A stretch of 61,602 bases of DNA from Thiohalocapsa sp. GTDB lineage: Bacteria; Pseudomonadota; Gammaproteobacteria; Chromatiales; Chromatiaceae. Below the pieces are notes generated by a model. That model saw only the letters and a list, made by a program, of their open reading frames with translations. It did not search any database and was not told the origin of the DNA. The stretch is from positions 1-61,602 of the forward strand of contig NZ_JAJDNQ010000044.1 of assembly GCF_022340605.1 (NCBI RefSeq). Direction: 5' to 3'. A program made the translations under genes and the position numbers. Shown here in pieces: positions 44,216 to 53,248 of this stretch; position 1 is the stretch's first letter, and each line of letters begins with the position of its first letter.

Positions 44216-44851
44216 ATGGCAGATCTGGACACAGACGAAGAAAAGGTCGAAGCCATCAAGAAATGGTGGAAGACCAACGGCGTGTCGGTGGTCGCCGGCG
44301 TCGTCATCGGTCTCGGCGCCGTGCTCGGCTGGCGCACCTGGGTGCAGCATCGCACCGCGGTCGGCCAGCATGCGAGCATGGCCTTCGAGCAGTTGCAGAT
44401 GTCCGCCAACGCCGGCAAGACCGAGCAGGCAGAGAAAGAGGTGAAGGCCATCGTCGATGACTATGGCTCCACGCCCTACGCCATGTTCGCCCAACTCACC
44501 GCCGCCAGGCTGGCCGTGGACGCAGGCGATGAAGCCGCCGCCGCCAAGACCCTGAAGGCGGCCATCGACGATGCACCCGTCCCGGCACTGGCGAGCCTGG
44601 CGGCGCTGCGGCTGGCGCGCGTGCAACTGGATCAGGGCGACCTCAAGGCCGCCGCCGCCACCATTGACAAGCATGCCGGAGACAAGGCCTTCGCCGGCGA
44701 CTTCGCGGCGCTGCGCGGCGACATCGCCGCCGCCGAGGGCCGTGTCGAGGACGCTCGCGCGGCTTATCGGCAGGCGCTGAGCGAGGGCGCCGGCAATGTC
44801 CGCCTCATCGAGCTGAAGCTCCAGGATCTGCCGGCGGACGGGGCATCATGA
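44216..44851 (+). CDS. yfgM: YfgM family (UPF0070) membrane-anchored TPR protein
   Basis: A 211-residue protein with an N-terminal cytoplasmic segment (EEKVEAIKKWWKTNG), one transmembrane helix (VSVVAGVVIGLGAVLGW) and a periplasmic TPR-like region. YfgM binds the SecYEG-PpiD complex and helps pass periplasmic clients to chaperones. It occupies the expected slot between hisS and bamB, and its stop overlaps the bamB start (ATGA). Confidence 0.92.
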   Translation: MADLDTDEEKVEAIKKWWKTNGVSVVAGVVIGLGAVLGWRTWVQHRTAVGQHASMAFEQLQMSANAGKTEQAEKEVKAIVDDYGSTPYAMFAQLTAARLAVDAGDEAAAAKTLKAAIDDAPVPALASLAALRLARVQLDQGDLKAAAATIDKHAGDKAFAGDFAALRGDIAAAEGRVEDARAAYRQALSEGAGNVRLIELKLQDLPADGAS

Positions 44852-46236
44852 GGCAGTCGCGCGTGCACCGGGACAGCATCCCGCAACAGGCCCGGCGTCC
44901 GGGGCGCGGTCGGGCACTGGCACTTGCCGCCGCCATGGCGCTGACCACGGCGACCCTCCTGCTCGGCGGCTGCGGCAGCCTGCCCGGGCTCGGCGGCGAG
45001 CGCGACCCGACGCCACCCACCCGCCTCGACAAGAAGCTGGTCCAGCGCGCCACGCCACGGGTGCTATGGACGACGCGCATCGGCAAGGGCACCGACGGTC
45101 GCGAGCTGCGCCTGCAGCCGGCGGTGGCGAACGGCCGCGTGTTCGCGGCGGACCCCTCAGGCGTCGTCGCGGCGCTGTCGCCCGCGGACGGACGGGTGGT
45201 GTGGGAGCGCAAGACCCGCTTGCCCTTGAGCGGCGGCCCCGACGTGCAGGGTGACACCTTGGTAGTCGGCTCCACCGACGGCGACCTGCTGGCGCTGTCC
45301 ACCCGTGACGGCGCCCAGAAATGGCACGCCCGGCTCGACAGCGAGGTGGTGTCCATCCCGCGTATCATCCGCGACCTGGTTTTAGTGCACACCGTGGACG
45401 ACACCGTCTACGGCTTCGACCTCGCGAGCGGCGAGGAGCGCTGGCGCTACAATTTCCCGGCCCCGGTGCTGACCCTGCACGGCGCCAGCTCGCCGGTCGC
45501 CACACCCGACGGGGCCATCGTCGGCGTCTCCGGCGGCCGGCTCGCGGAGTTGGAGCTGGAGCGCGGGCTGCCGCTGTGGGAGGCCGTCATCACGCCACCG
45601 CGCGGGCGCAGCGAGCTGGACCGCATCGCGGACCTGGACGCCGATCCGGTCGTGGAGGGCAACACCGCCTATGTCGCCACCTACAACGGCGACCTGGCCG
45701 CCGTCGATGTCACCACTGGCGATGTGCTGTGGCGCCGCGAGCTCTCCGCGCAAGCGGGTCTCGCCGCCGACCGGGACGCGCTCTACATCACCGATTCCGA
45801 CGACAACATCTGGGCCGCCAACCCGGCGGACGGCGCTGGTCTCTGGCGTCAGGAGAAGCTCCGGTATCGCAAGGTGACCGCGCCCGCGCTGGTGGGCGAC
45901 TTCCTGGTCGTCGCCGACCTGGACGGCTATGTGCATCTGCTCTCACGCCGCGACGGGGCGCTGCTGGGCTTCACGCGCGTCACCAAGGCCCAGATCGGGC
46001 ATCAGCCGGTGGTGTCCGGCGGTGTCGTCTACGTCTACGCCAACAACGGTGTCGTCGCGGCGCTGCGCCCAACCGGCTCTGCCGCCGGCGGGGCGGCCGC
46101 GCAGCGGGCACCGCAGCTCGGTGCCGATCAGTTGCCGGACCTCTCGCCGGTGGTGAACCCGGGTCTGCCGCCGCCGGCGCCATCGAGCGAAGCGCCGCCG
46201 GCCGACGCGGAACCGCCCTACCCGACCTCCCCCTGA
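44848..46236 (+). CDS. bamB: Outer-membrane assembly lipoprotein BamB
   Basis: BamB is a scaffold lipoprotein of the BAM complex. This 462-residue version has a long basic N-terminus, a lipobox LLLGGC near residue 33, and an eight-bladed PQQ-type propeller with repeated W/Y-x-x-x units ([38 protein letters not shown]). About 60 residues after the last blade (from RPTGSAAGG) are Pro/Ala-rich and not part of the fold; typical BamB ends near residue 390-400. It overlaps yfgM and is 10 bases before der. Confidence 0.93.
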   Translation: MRQSRVHRDSIPQQARRPGRGRALALAAAMALTTATLLLGGCGSLPGLGGERDPTPPTRLDKKLVQRATPRVLWTTRIGKGTDGRELRLQPAVANGRVFAADPSGVVAALSPADGRVVWERKTRLPLSGGPDVQGDTLVVGSTDGDLLALSTRDGAQKWHARLDSEVVSIPRIIRDLVLVHTVDDTVYGFDLASGEERWRYNFPAPVLTLHGASSPVATPDGAIVGVSGGRLAELELERGLPLWEAVITPPRGRSELDRIADLDADPVVEGNTAYVATYNGDLAAVDVTTGDVLWRRELSAQAGLAADRDALYITDSDDNIWAANPADGAGLWRQEKLRYRKVTAPALVGDFLVVADLDGYVHLLSRRDGALLGFTRVTKAQIGHQPVVSGGVVYVYANNGVVAALRPTGSAAGGAAAQRAPQLGADQLPDLSPVVNPGLPPPAPSSEAPPADAEPPYPTSP

Positions 46237-46246
46237 GCACGCCGCT

Positions 46247-47638
46247 ATGCTGCCGGTCATTGCGCTGGTCGGCCGACCCAACGTCGGCAAGTCGACGCTG
46301 TTCAACCGCCTCACGCGCACCCGCGACGCCCTGGTGGCGGACTTCCCGGGCCTGACCCGCGATCGCCAGTACGGCATCGGCAGAGTCGGCCCGGCCCGCT
46401 ACGTAGTGGTGGACACCGGCGGCATCAGCGGCGGCGACGGCGTCGAGGCGCTCATGGAACGCCAGGTGCAGCAAGCCATCGACGAGGCGGACCACCTGTT
46501 GTTCCTGCTCGATGCCCACGACGGCGTCACCGCGGGCGATCTGGATATCGCGGCCGCGCTGCGTCGCACCGGCAAGCCCCTGACGGCGGTGGTGAACAAG
46601 ATCGATCACCTGGCGGAGGATCTGGCCGGCGCCGAGTTCCACAGCCTGGGTCTCGGTGAGCCGCGGCTCATCGCCGCCGCCCAGGGCCGCGGCGTCAAGG
46701 CGCTGATGGATCGGGTCTGCAAACTACTGCCACCGGCCGCGGAGGCGGCGGGAGAAGCCGACGAGGACCGCGTGCGCATCGCGGTGGTGGGCCGCCCCAA
46801 CGCCGGGAAGTCCACGCTCATCAATCGCATCCTCGGCGAGGAGCGCGTGGTGACCTTCGACAGCCCCGGCACCACGCGCGACAGCGTGTCCATCCCCTTC
46901 GACCTCGGCGAGCGCCGCTACACCCTCATCGACACCGCCGGCGTGCGGCGCCGGGCGAGGGTCACGGACGCCGTGGAGAAGTTCAGCGTCATCAAGACCC
47001 TGCAGGCCATCGAGGCATGCAACGTGGTCATCCTGGTGCTGGATGCCCGGCTCGGCATCGGCGAGCAGGACGCCACGCTCGCCGGCCACGTAGTGGAGGC
47101 CGGCCGCGCCCTGGTGGTGGCAGTCAACAAGTGGGATGGACTGGACCCGGAGCAGCGCAGCCGTATCAACGACGACTACCGGCGCCGGCTCGGCTTCCTG
47201 GACTTCGCCGCGGTGCATCGCATTTCGGCCCTGCACGGCAGCGGCGTGGGCCTGCTGCTGGACGCCGCTGACAGCGCCTACGCCAACGCCATGCGTGACT
47301 TGCCGACACCGCTGCTGACGCGGCTGCTGGAGCAGGCGGTGCAGGCGCACCAGCCGCCGCTGGTGCGCGGGCGCCGCATCAAGCTGCGCTACGCCCACCA
47401 AGGCGGCCGCAATCCGCCCATCATCGTCATCCACGGTAATCAGACCGACGCCCTGCCGGCGGCCTATCGGCGTTACCTGGTCAATCGCTTCCGCGGAGCG
47501 CTGGACCTCGCGGGCACACCGCTGCGCCTGGAGCTGCGCTCCGGGGAGAACCCCTACGAGGGCCGCCGCAACCCATTGACAGCGCGCCAGGTCCGCAAAC
47601 GCCAGCGTCTCAAGGACTTCGTGCGCCGCAAAGGCTGA
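46247..47638 (+). CDS. der: Ribosome biogenesis GTPase Der (EngA)
   Basis: The 463-residue protein has two GTPase domains in tandem with G1 GRPNVGKST and [10 protein letters not shown]3 DTGG and DTAG, and G4 NKID and NKWD, followed by a KH-like C-terminal domain ([26 protein letters not shown]). Der is essential for 50S subunit maturation. It is the last gene of the run from rlmN; a hairpin with a T-tract follows at 47722. Confidence 0.97.
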   Translation: MLPVIALVGRPNVGKSTLFNRLTRTRDALVADFPGLTRDRQYGIGRVGPARYVVVDTGGISGGDGVEALMERQVQQAIDEADHLLFLLDAHDGVTAGDLDIAAALRRTGKPLTAVVNKIDHLAEDLAGAEFHSLGLGEPRLIAAAQGRGVKALMDRVCKLLPPAAEAAGEADEDRVRIAVVGRPNAGKSTLINRILGEERVVTFDSPGTTRDSVSIPFDLGERRYTLIDTAGVRRRARVTDAVEKFSVIKTLQAIEACNVVILVLDARLGIGEQDATLAGHVVEAGRALVVAVNKWDGLDPEQRSRINDDYRRRLGFLDFAAVHRISALHGSGVGLLLDAADSAYANAMRDLPTPLLTRLLEQAVQAHQPPLVRGRRIKLRYAHQGGRNPPIIVIHGNQTDALPAAYRRYLVNRFRGALDLAGTPLRLELRSGENPYEGRRNPLTARQVRKRQRLKDFVRRKG

Positions 47639-47721
47639 CGCAGGCCACTCCGCACCGAGCCGGCGCCCGGCCACAATCCGGAACGCCGCGCATATCTGTG
47701 CGTCAGCCGGATTCCTAGTTG

Positions 47722-47776
47722 GGACACCGCCGAGTTCTTACCCTGAACTACCAACGGCGGCCGTGTCCGACTTTTT
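47722..47776 (+). terminator. Rho-independent terminator after der
   Basis: GGACACCGCCG (47722-47732) pairs with CGGCGG-(CCG)-TGTCC (47755-47768), and inside it AGTTC pairs with GAACT around a 7-base loop. TTTTT follows at 47772-47776. This bulged but long stem with a T-run lies 84 bases after the der stop and probably ends the rlmN-der transcript. Bases 47777-47965 hold no gene. Confidence 0.62.
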
Positions 47777-47965
47777 GCCGACGCGACATACTGCCAGCAA
47801 GAGGCTGACACCCACGCCGCAGGCCGACATACGGATGCAGCGACTTGACGGCTTGCGGCGGCCTGTCCGGCTCGGCGTATCAACGACGCGGCGTACCCAC
47901 TGCGCAAGGCGCCCCCGAATAGATCCAACCTTGACGATGCTGTTCGACTCTGAGGTGCTCCCCCC

Positions 47966-48742
47966 ATGCACAGGCTCCTGATTATCGACGACCGGCCCAT
48001 CTTCGCCCACGGCATCGCGCGCGTTGCCACAGATGCCGGCCTCGAGCTCGCCGGCATCGTCCACGCGCGCACGGACAACTGGGAAGCCGTGTTGGCGGAC
48101 GACACTTTCGATGCTGTCGTCATCGGCATCGCCGCGCCCGACGACCCCGCCACCACCGCCCTGCGGTGTCTCGCAAGGCGGCCCGCCGCACCGCCGGTGT
48201 TGGCCGTGTGTGCGCCCTGCGAGAGCGTCTATGGTGTGCGCCTGCTGCGGTCGGGGGCACATAGCGTCATCAGTGCCAAGGCGTCGCCGGAAGCAATCGC
48301 CACGGCGTTGGCGCAGACGCTCGCGGGCCGACGCCACCTGAGCCAGGCCCTGGCAGAACATGTGGTGGCACACGTCATTGCCGGCGGCACGCCCGAGGAG
48401 ATTCGGCTGCGCGATGCCGTCGCGTCGCCGGAGCAACTGCGCGTGGTGCAATTGCTGGCGCTTGGCAAGCCCATCTCGGTCATCTGCGAGACCCTAAACA
48501 TCAGCGCGGCAGACGTCCACGCGCAGCGCCACGACATTCTGCGCCGCACCGGGGTCGCCGACGAGCAGGAGCTGAAACGACAGGCCTTCGAGCAACGCCT
48601 GGTGCCGGATCGCCGTCGCTGCGCGCCGATGCAGCCGACAACTCCGGAAGCGCTGAGAGCGGCGGCTCGCCCGGGTCCACTGCCGCAGCGCAGGCGCAGA
48701 ACGGGCTGCATCGTGCAGGCACGCGAGGGCGCCTTGGCCTGA
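47966..48742 (+). CDS. LuxR/NarL-type response regulator with degenerate receiver
   Basis: The 258-residue protein starts like a receiver (MHRLLIIDDRPIFAHGIA, with the paired acidic residues). At the strand end where the phosphoacceptor Asp is expected, it reads FDAVVIGIAAPDD, with Gly in the Asp place. The Lys-containing loop SAKAS is present. The C-terminal helix-turn-helix (PEQLRVVQLLALGKPISVICETLNISAADVHAQRH) is LuxR-like. It therefore probably binds DNA without classical phosphorylation. A basic tail of about 45 residues follows. No histidine kinase is nearby. Confidence 0.75.
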   Translation: MHRLLIIDDRPIFAHGIARVATDAGLELAGIVHARTDNWEAVLADDTFDAVVIGIAAPDDPATTALRCLARRPAAPPVLAVCAPCESVYGVRLLRSGAHSVISAKASPEAIATALAQTLAGRRHLSQALAEHVVAHVIAGGTPEEIRLRDAVASPEQLRVVQLLALGKPISVICETLNISAADVHAQRHDILRRTGVADEQELKRQAFEQRLVPDRRRCAPMQPTTPEALRAAARPGPLPQRRRRTGCIVQAREGALA

Positions 48743-48926
48743 GTCACGCCGCACCAGATGGCGGCGCACCGCCCGCGCGTCACTCATCGGGCCTGCCGCC
48801 GCCCGCCCCCGGATCCGGGGACCCGGGGCATCAAGCCTCGGCAACCACGAGCAACTGCGCACCGCACCCCTGCCGGAGCGCGGCAAGTCCGAGTGCTTTG
48901 CGTTAGCATAGCTGCTTGTCATTGCG

Positions 48927-50000
48927 ATGCCGCAGCGCGCGCTGTCGTATTCCTATTTGCCGCAGAAAGCCCTGGTGACGGATCAACCCATCGATGTTTG
49001 CCTCACCGTGGACGTCGAGTTCACGGTCAACAATTCACTCACGCATCCCGACCGTGCACCGCTCGGCACTGAATGGATCGACGGTGTCGCCGGCGGCCAC
49101 TCCCACGGCTTGGGCTTCCTGCTCGACTGCCTCGACCGCCACGGGCTCAAGGGCACCTTCTTCACCGAGGTATTCAATACCTATCACTTCGGCGACGAGC
49201 CCATGGCGGACATCATCCGCCGCATACAGGCCCGTGGACAGGATGTGCAACTACACCTCCATCCGGTCTGGCTGTATTTCAAGTTTTCCGCGTGGCGAGA
49301 GGCGCTTTCCCGCGAGCCGCAGCCACGGGACATCTTCACGGACCGTGCGGAGAAGGAAATCGGTGCCTGGCTCGAAGACGGCGCCGGCATCCTGGAACGG
49401 CTCGCGGGCAAACGCCCCATCGCCTTTCGCTCCGGCAACCTGAACGTGGGCCGCGTGCTGTACGCGGGCATGCGCCGCGCCGGCATCCGGCTTGCCTCCA
49501 ACATCGGTGTCGGCCTCAGCGACCCGGCGGAGCCGGAGCTGCGCTTCTACGCCGGCTTGCAGCGCATTGACGGCGTCACGGAGGTGCCCGTCACCACCTA
49601 CCGCGCCCCCCTACCCGGCAATCGCCTGCTGTTACTCACCGCCACCGGCTCGGCGTTCGCGGAGATGCGGGCAGTGCTGAACGCCGCCCATCGCCGCCGC
49701 ATCGGGCCGGTCGTGGTGTTGCTGCATCCCCACGACTTCCGCATGGCGCTGCCCAATGGCCACGATTGCTGCCTGCGCTACCGGCCGGACAGCGTCCGGC
49801 AGTCACGGCTGGAGCGGCTCTGCGCCTTCCTGGCGGCCCACCCGGAACGCTTTCGTGTCACGACCTTCGCCGAGGCCGCGGAGCGCTGGCATGCCACCGC
49901 GGTCACGGACAATCCGCTGCTGCGTGGCTCCGTCGGGGGGCTGGGCACCCGACTCATCGAGAACAAGCTGCTGCCCGGCCTGCGCGGGTTGCCGCAGTAG
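48927..50000 (+). CDS. Polysaccharide deacetylase family protein
   Basis: A 357-residue NodB-like carbohydrate esterase. The metal/catalytic motif is CLTVDVEF (the TFDD-like position carries DVE), the second motif is HLHPVW (HxxHP-type) and FRSGNLNVG is the third. It has no signal peptide, so it probably acts in the cytoplasm or at the membrane on a glycan precursor. The start is uncertain: ATG 48927 lacks a clear ribosome site and an in-frame GTG at 48975 is possible. Confidence 0.82.
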   Translation: MPQRALSYSYLPQKALVTDQPIDVCLTVDVEFTVNNSLTHPDRAPLGTEWIDGVAGGHSHGLGFLLDCLDRHGLKGTFFTEVFNTYHFGDEPMADIIRRIQARGQDVQLHLHPVWLYFKFSAWREALSREPQPRDIFTDRAEKEIGAWLEDGAGILERLAGKRPIAFRSGNLNVGRVLYAGMRRAGIRLASNIGVGLSDPAEPELRFYAGLQRIDGVTEVPVTTYRAPLPGNRLLLLTATGSAFAEMRAVLNAAHRRRIGPVVVLLHPHDFRMALPNGHDCCLRYRPDSVRQSRLERLCAFLAAHPERFRVTTFAEAAERWHATAVTDNPLLRGSVGGLGTRLIENKLLPGLRGLPQ

Positions 50001-50036
50001 CGACCGCCCTGCGCTCCGCCGACCCACCCGGCGCCC

Positions 50037-50067
50037 GTAGGTCGGGCCGACGCCAGGAGGCCCGACA
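50037..50067. repeat. GTCGGGCCGACGC short hairpin, copy 1
   Basis: GTAGGTCGGGCCGACGCC then AGGAGGCCCGACA forms a stem GTCGGGC/GCCCGAC. An almost identical copy lies at 60012-60039. It stands between the convergent deacetylase and lipoprotein genes. Confidence 0.65.
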
Positions 50068-50107
50068 CCGCGGCGAGCTCGCCAGGTGCCCTGGATCGCG
50101 GCGCGGC

Positions 50108-50356
50108 TCAATGCACCCGAATGTCGTGCACTGTGACGCTGTCCACCGATGCACCCACCTGCCCGTAGACGGTCGGGCCGGATGCCGCCGCATCGTCGTC
50201 ATCGTGCGCCGTGCGCGCGCCGCGGTCGGACGCGCACCCGCCGAGACCGAGGATCAACATAAGCGCCAAGGTCAAAGCGATGCTCGGCACCGGGACAACG
50301 CACCGGATTATCGACGAGCGAGCGGACCTGCGAGGCGGCTTCGGGAGTGGTTTCAT
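50108..50356 (-). CDS. Small predicted lipoprotein
   Basis: An 82-residue ORF from ATG 50356. A basic N-terminus (KPPRRSARS) and a hydrophobic stretch (IALTLALMLILGLGGC) end in the lipobox GLGGC near residue 43. The mature part is about 40 residues: an acidic patch HDDDDAA, then TVYGQVGASVDSVTVHDIRVH. The final word resembles a beta hairpin, but no family was recognised. The n-region is long, so the real start may be downstream. Confidence 0.5.
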   Translation of the reverse strand: MKPLPKPPRRSARSSIIRCVVPVPSIALTLALMLILGLGGCASDRGARTAHDDDDAAASGPTVYGQVGASVDSVTVHDIRVH

Positions 50357-50458
50357 GCTGGTGGCTCCGGCTGGTGGGTTTGGCCGGGTGCTTGTCGGCG
50401 TGCACTTGCCGGGGAGAAGCGTGCCCTTGGCAAGACTTAGTGACGCTTCAGTTTCAGT

Positions 50459-50488
50459 GGTGGATGCGCTTCGCTTCATCCACCCTAC
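50459..50488. repeat. GTAGGGTGGATG-type REP, single copy
   Basis: GGTGGATGCGCTTCGCTTCA then TCCACCCTAC forms a stem (GGTGGATG-CGCTTCG with its complement). Elements of this kind are widespread in gammaproteobacterial intergenic DNA. It stands after the Tpm-like gene (minus strand). Confidence 0.6.
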
Positions 50489-50539
50489 TTCCGCGACGTT
50501 TCAGTTCCTTTTTGAACCGTTCCTTATCGCCCCGATCCA

Positions 50540-51268
50540 TCACCCTGGACTCACGGACAGGTGATCGTGCAGTTCCAGGCGATAGACATGCTCCCTAAGC
50601 CGATCGAGGCCACGCTCCCCGAATCTGGGGTTCTCAGCCAGCGCGTCAAAATCCGCGACCAGCTCGATGCGGAAATCAGCCCCGAACAGGGTCTGCACCT
50701 CCGCTTCCGCCACCGCAAAAGGCGGCCCGGGCATGCACGCTTGATCGTAATCCAGCGTGATCAACAACGACACCGGCACCGCCGCGGTGCCGCCTGCTGC
50801 ACGCAACAGCGCGGCGAGGTTCCTGGCGTAGGCCGGGCGCAGCGCCGGCGGCAAGGCGATGAGCGACGCGCGATCATAGACGGCATCGATGCCGGCACCG
50901 CCGGCACCGCCGGCACCCTGCAATAGCTCGGGGGACAGGTCGAAGAAGTCGCCAGCCAACAGCTCCAGCTCGTCCACCGCCCAGCGCACGAAAGGCCATG
51001 GCGCCAGGTCCGTCACCTGCGCACTGAGGCCGTTGTCCTCGAAGAACGCGGCAACGGCAATAGGGCTCAGCTCCACGCCGAGCACCTGGTGACCACGGCC
51101 CGCGAGCCAGAGCATGTCCAGGCTTTTGCCGCAGAGCGGCACCAGCACCCGTCCCGTCGCGGGGACACCGAGCGCGGGCCAGTGCTCGGCCAAGTGGCGA
51201 TTGATGTCGTCGCTGTGCCAGCCGATTTCGCCCTGCTGCCAGCGCTGATGCCAGAACTCGGGTGTCAT
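50540..51268 (-). CDS. tpm: Thiopurine S-methyltransferase family protein (Tpm)
   Basis: The 242-residue class I methyltransferase begins FWHQRWQQGEIGWH, the family N-terminus, then has VLVPLCGKSLDMLWL (motif I of TPMT), the acidic VLGVELS and YDRASLIALPPALR. Bacterial Tpm methylates selenium and tellurium compounds and thiopurines. A 9-bp tandem (CCGGCACCG, 50889-50918) inserts GAGGAGGAG near residue 120. It lies nine bases from the next minus-strand methyltransferase gene upstream. Confidence 0.92.
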   Translation of the reverse strand: MTPEFWHQRWQQGEIGWHSDDINRHLAEHWPALGVPATGRVLVPLCGKSLDMLWLAGRGHQVLGVELSPIAVAAFFEDNGLSAQVTDLAPWPFVRWAVDELELLAGDFFDLSPELLQGAGGAGGAGIDAVYDRASLIALPPALRPAYARNLAALLRAAGGTAAVPVSLLITLDYDQACMPGPPFAVAEAEVQTLFGADFRIELVADFDALAENPRFGERGLDRLREHVYRLELHDHLSVSPG

Positions 51269-51276
51269 ACCGGTGG

Positions 51277-52032
51277 TCAGTCTCCCAACTTGCGGAAGCG
51301 CAGAAAGTAGTTGGCGCGCAGCTTCACCGGCTCATCCAGGTACTCGAAGCCCGCATGCTGCACCTCTTCGATCACCTGCTCGCGACCGGCGCGCACATGG
51401 CCCAGCACCCAGGGATTGCTCAGGCCCGGCTGACGGCGGAAGTCGACGATGGCCAGCACACCGCCGGGCACGAGTGCGGTGTGGATGGAGGTGAGCATGC
51501 TGCGCGGATAGGCGAAATGGTGGTAGGTGTCCGCGAGGAACACGAGGTCCACACTGCCCGGCGGCAGTTCGGTGCTGTGCTCGTCGTTGACGATGCCCAC
51601 CACGTTGTCCACGTGATATTCGGCGGCGCGGTCCTTAATGGAGGCCACGAAGGTGGGCGAGATGTCCACTGCGTACACCTTGCCGGACGCGCCGACGGCA
51701 CGGGCGAAGAGCATCGTGTAGAGCCCGGTGCCCGCGCCGACATCGGCCACTCGCATGCCGGGGCGCACGTCCAGCGCCGCCACCACCTGAAAGCGCCGGT
51801 CGAACACCTCCCGCCCGGAGCTCTCGAAGATGCTGCGCCACTGCTGGACGTCGGCGTCCAGGTAGTGGGCGTTCATGCTGCGTGGCACCGCGGGCGCTTC
51901 TGCCGGTTGGCTCAGAGGCGCGGGCGCATCCACCACGCCGGCGACCTGCCCGCCGCAGAGCAGGCCGGCCAGCAGCAACGGCATAGCGCGCGGCAAGTGG
52001 AAGTGCCTGAGATGACTCGCGAATGCGGACAT
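51277..52032 (-). CDS. Class I methyltransferase with a signal peptide
   Basis: The 251-residue protein has an N-terminal basic stretch and hydrophobic core (FHLPRAMPLLLAGLLCGGQVAG) that looks like a signal sequence, followed by a Pro/Ala linker and a SAM-binding domain: VADVGAGTGLYTMLFAR (motif I), VYAVDIS, and FLADTYHHF (motif IV). A methyltransferase that is exported would need SAM outside the cytoplasm; otherwise the segment is an uncleaved anchor. The ATG at 52032 is chosen; a GTG at 52047 adds five residues. It ends nine bases before tpm. Confidence 0.75.
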   Translation of the reverse strand: MSAFASHLRHFHLPRAMPLLLAGLLCGGQVAGVVDAPAPLSQPAEAPAVPRSMNAHYLDADVQQWRSIFESSGREVFDRRFQVVAALDVRPGMRVADVGAGTGLYTMLFARAVGASGKVYAVDISPTFVASIKDRAAEYHVDNVVGIVNDEHSTELPPGSVDLVFLADTYHHFAYPRSMLTSIHTALVPGGVLAIVDFRRQPGLSNPWVLGHVRAGREQVIEEVQHAGFEYLDEPVKLRANYFLRFRKLGD

Positions 52033-52105
52033 GTGCCTGGAGGACACCTGCCTTCAGTGGATGCCGGATACATCGCCGGCGACGGCCGGCGGGTCCCGGG
52101 AGTGC

Positions 52106-53053
52106 TCAGTTCAAGCGCTTGATGATACGCCGAACGTAGCGCTGCGTCTCCGCATAAGGTGGGACGCCGCCATGGCGCTCCACGGCGCCTTCACCGGCGT
52201 TATAGGCAGCGAGCACGAGTTCCAGATCGCCATCGAAATAGCGCATCAGCCAGTGCAGGTAGGCCATGCCGCCGCGGAGGTTCTGCTCCGGGTCCCAGAC
52301 ATCACGCACGCCGAAGCGCTCGGCGGTCTCCGGCACGAGTTGCATGAGCCCCTGGCCGTTTTTCGGCGAGCGCGCGTGCGGATCGAAGTCGGACTCCACC
52401 TCGATCAGCGCCAGCACCAGGTTGGGGTTCAGCCGATATTGCGGCGCCAGCCGCCTAACCATGCGCACAACGCGGCCCCTGGCAGGATACTCGCGGGTGA
52501 TGGCGACATGACGCACGCCGCCGCGGCCGGCATGGCGGCCCGAGCCACCGACGACGGCGCCGTTGGCGCCGGCGCGACCGCCGTCGGAGAGCAAACAGAC
52601 GGCCTCCTGCCGGGGCCTGCCCTTGTAGCCGAGGCGATCGAGCATGCGCTTGGCGTGCAAGTCGTTCTTCTGCGCGGCCCGATAGAACCAGGCCGCGGCC
52701 AGGTCGTCGTCGCGCTCGCCGGCGCGCCCCATCGCGTAGATCCAGCCCAGGTAGTATTGTGCAGCGGCATCGCCCTTTGCGGCAGCCTTGCAATACAGGC
52801 GGATGGCGTAATCGATGTCCTGCTCCACGCCCTCGCCGTGCTCGAAGCGCCGCCCCCAGGTCGCGAGGTCACGGGCATCGTTGCCCTTGATCACCGACGC
52901 GAACGACTCGGCGTGCGCGACGGGGACCAACGCGCCGGTGGCGGCGACCAGCAGACCGGCCCAAAGCGCGGACCGGAGCGCGGACCGGAGCGCGGACCGG
53001 AGCGCGGACCGGAACAGGGCGGCAACAATCGGGAATGCTTCGGACGCGCGCAT
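52106..53053 (-). CDS. Lytic transglycosylase with Sel1-like repeats
   Basis: The 315-residue protein has an N-terminal signal with four RSAL repeats before the hydrophobic core (LWAGLLVAATGALVPVAHA), two Sel1/TPR-like repeats (YCKAAAKGDAAAQYYLGWIYAMG, AWFYRAAQKNDLHAKRML), and a C-terminal SLT domain with the catalytic Glu in LALIEVESDFD, GLMQLVPETAERFGV and AYNAGEGAV. It cleaves peptidoglycan to 1,6-anhydromuropeptides in the periplasm. The RSAL run comes from a 12-bp DNA tandem repeat at 52965-53012. Confidence 0.9.
   Translation of the reverse strand: MRASEAFPIVAALFRSALRSALRSALRSALWAGLLVAATGALVPVAHAESFASVIKGNDARDLATWGRRFEHGEGVEQDIDYAIRLYCKAAAKGDAAAQYYLGWIYAMGRAGERDDDLAAAWFYRAAQKNDLHAKRMLDRLGYKGRPRQEAVCLLSDGGRAGANGAVVGGSGRHAGRGGVRHVAITREYPARGRVVRMVRRLAPQYRLNPNLVLALIEVESDFDPHARSPKNGQGLMQLVPETAERFGVRDVWDPEQNLRGGMAYLHWLMRYFDGDLELVLAAYNAGEGAVERHGGVPPYAETQRYVRRIIKRLN
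52965..53012. repeat. 12-bp tandem repeat in the signal-peptide coding region
   Basis: Four perfect copies of AGCGCGGACCGG lie head to tail. On the minus strand each unit encodes Arg-Ser-Ala-Leu. Copy-number change by slippage would alter the length of the n-region without shifting the frame. Confidence 0.9.
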
Positions 53054-53248
53054 CCGGGGCTCCTGCGGCTGTGGCGAGCGGCGACGCCAGCCTCCACTGC
53101 CGAGCGCACGACGGAGTCGGGGCCTCCGCCGCACACCGCCACTCGGGAAGACCTGGCCAGCGCACGCCTCCGTGTTCGGCGAACGCCAGCGACCAGGCAA
53201 TGGCCGCGGTGGATCGTCGTAGCGACGTCAAGACCTTGCGAGGATGAG

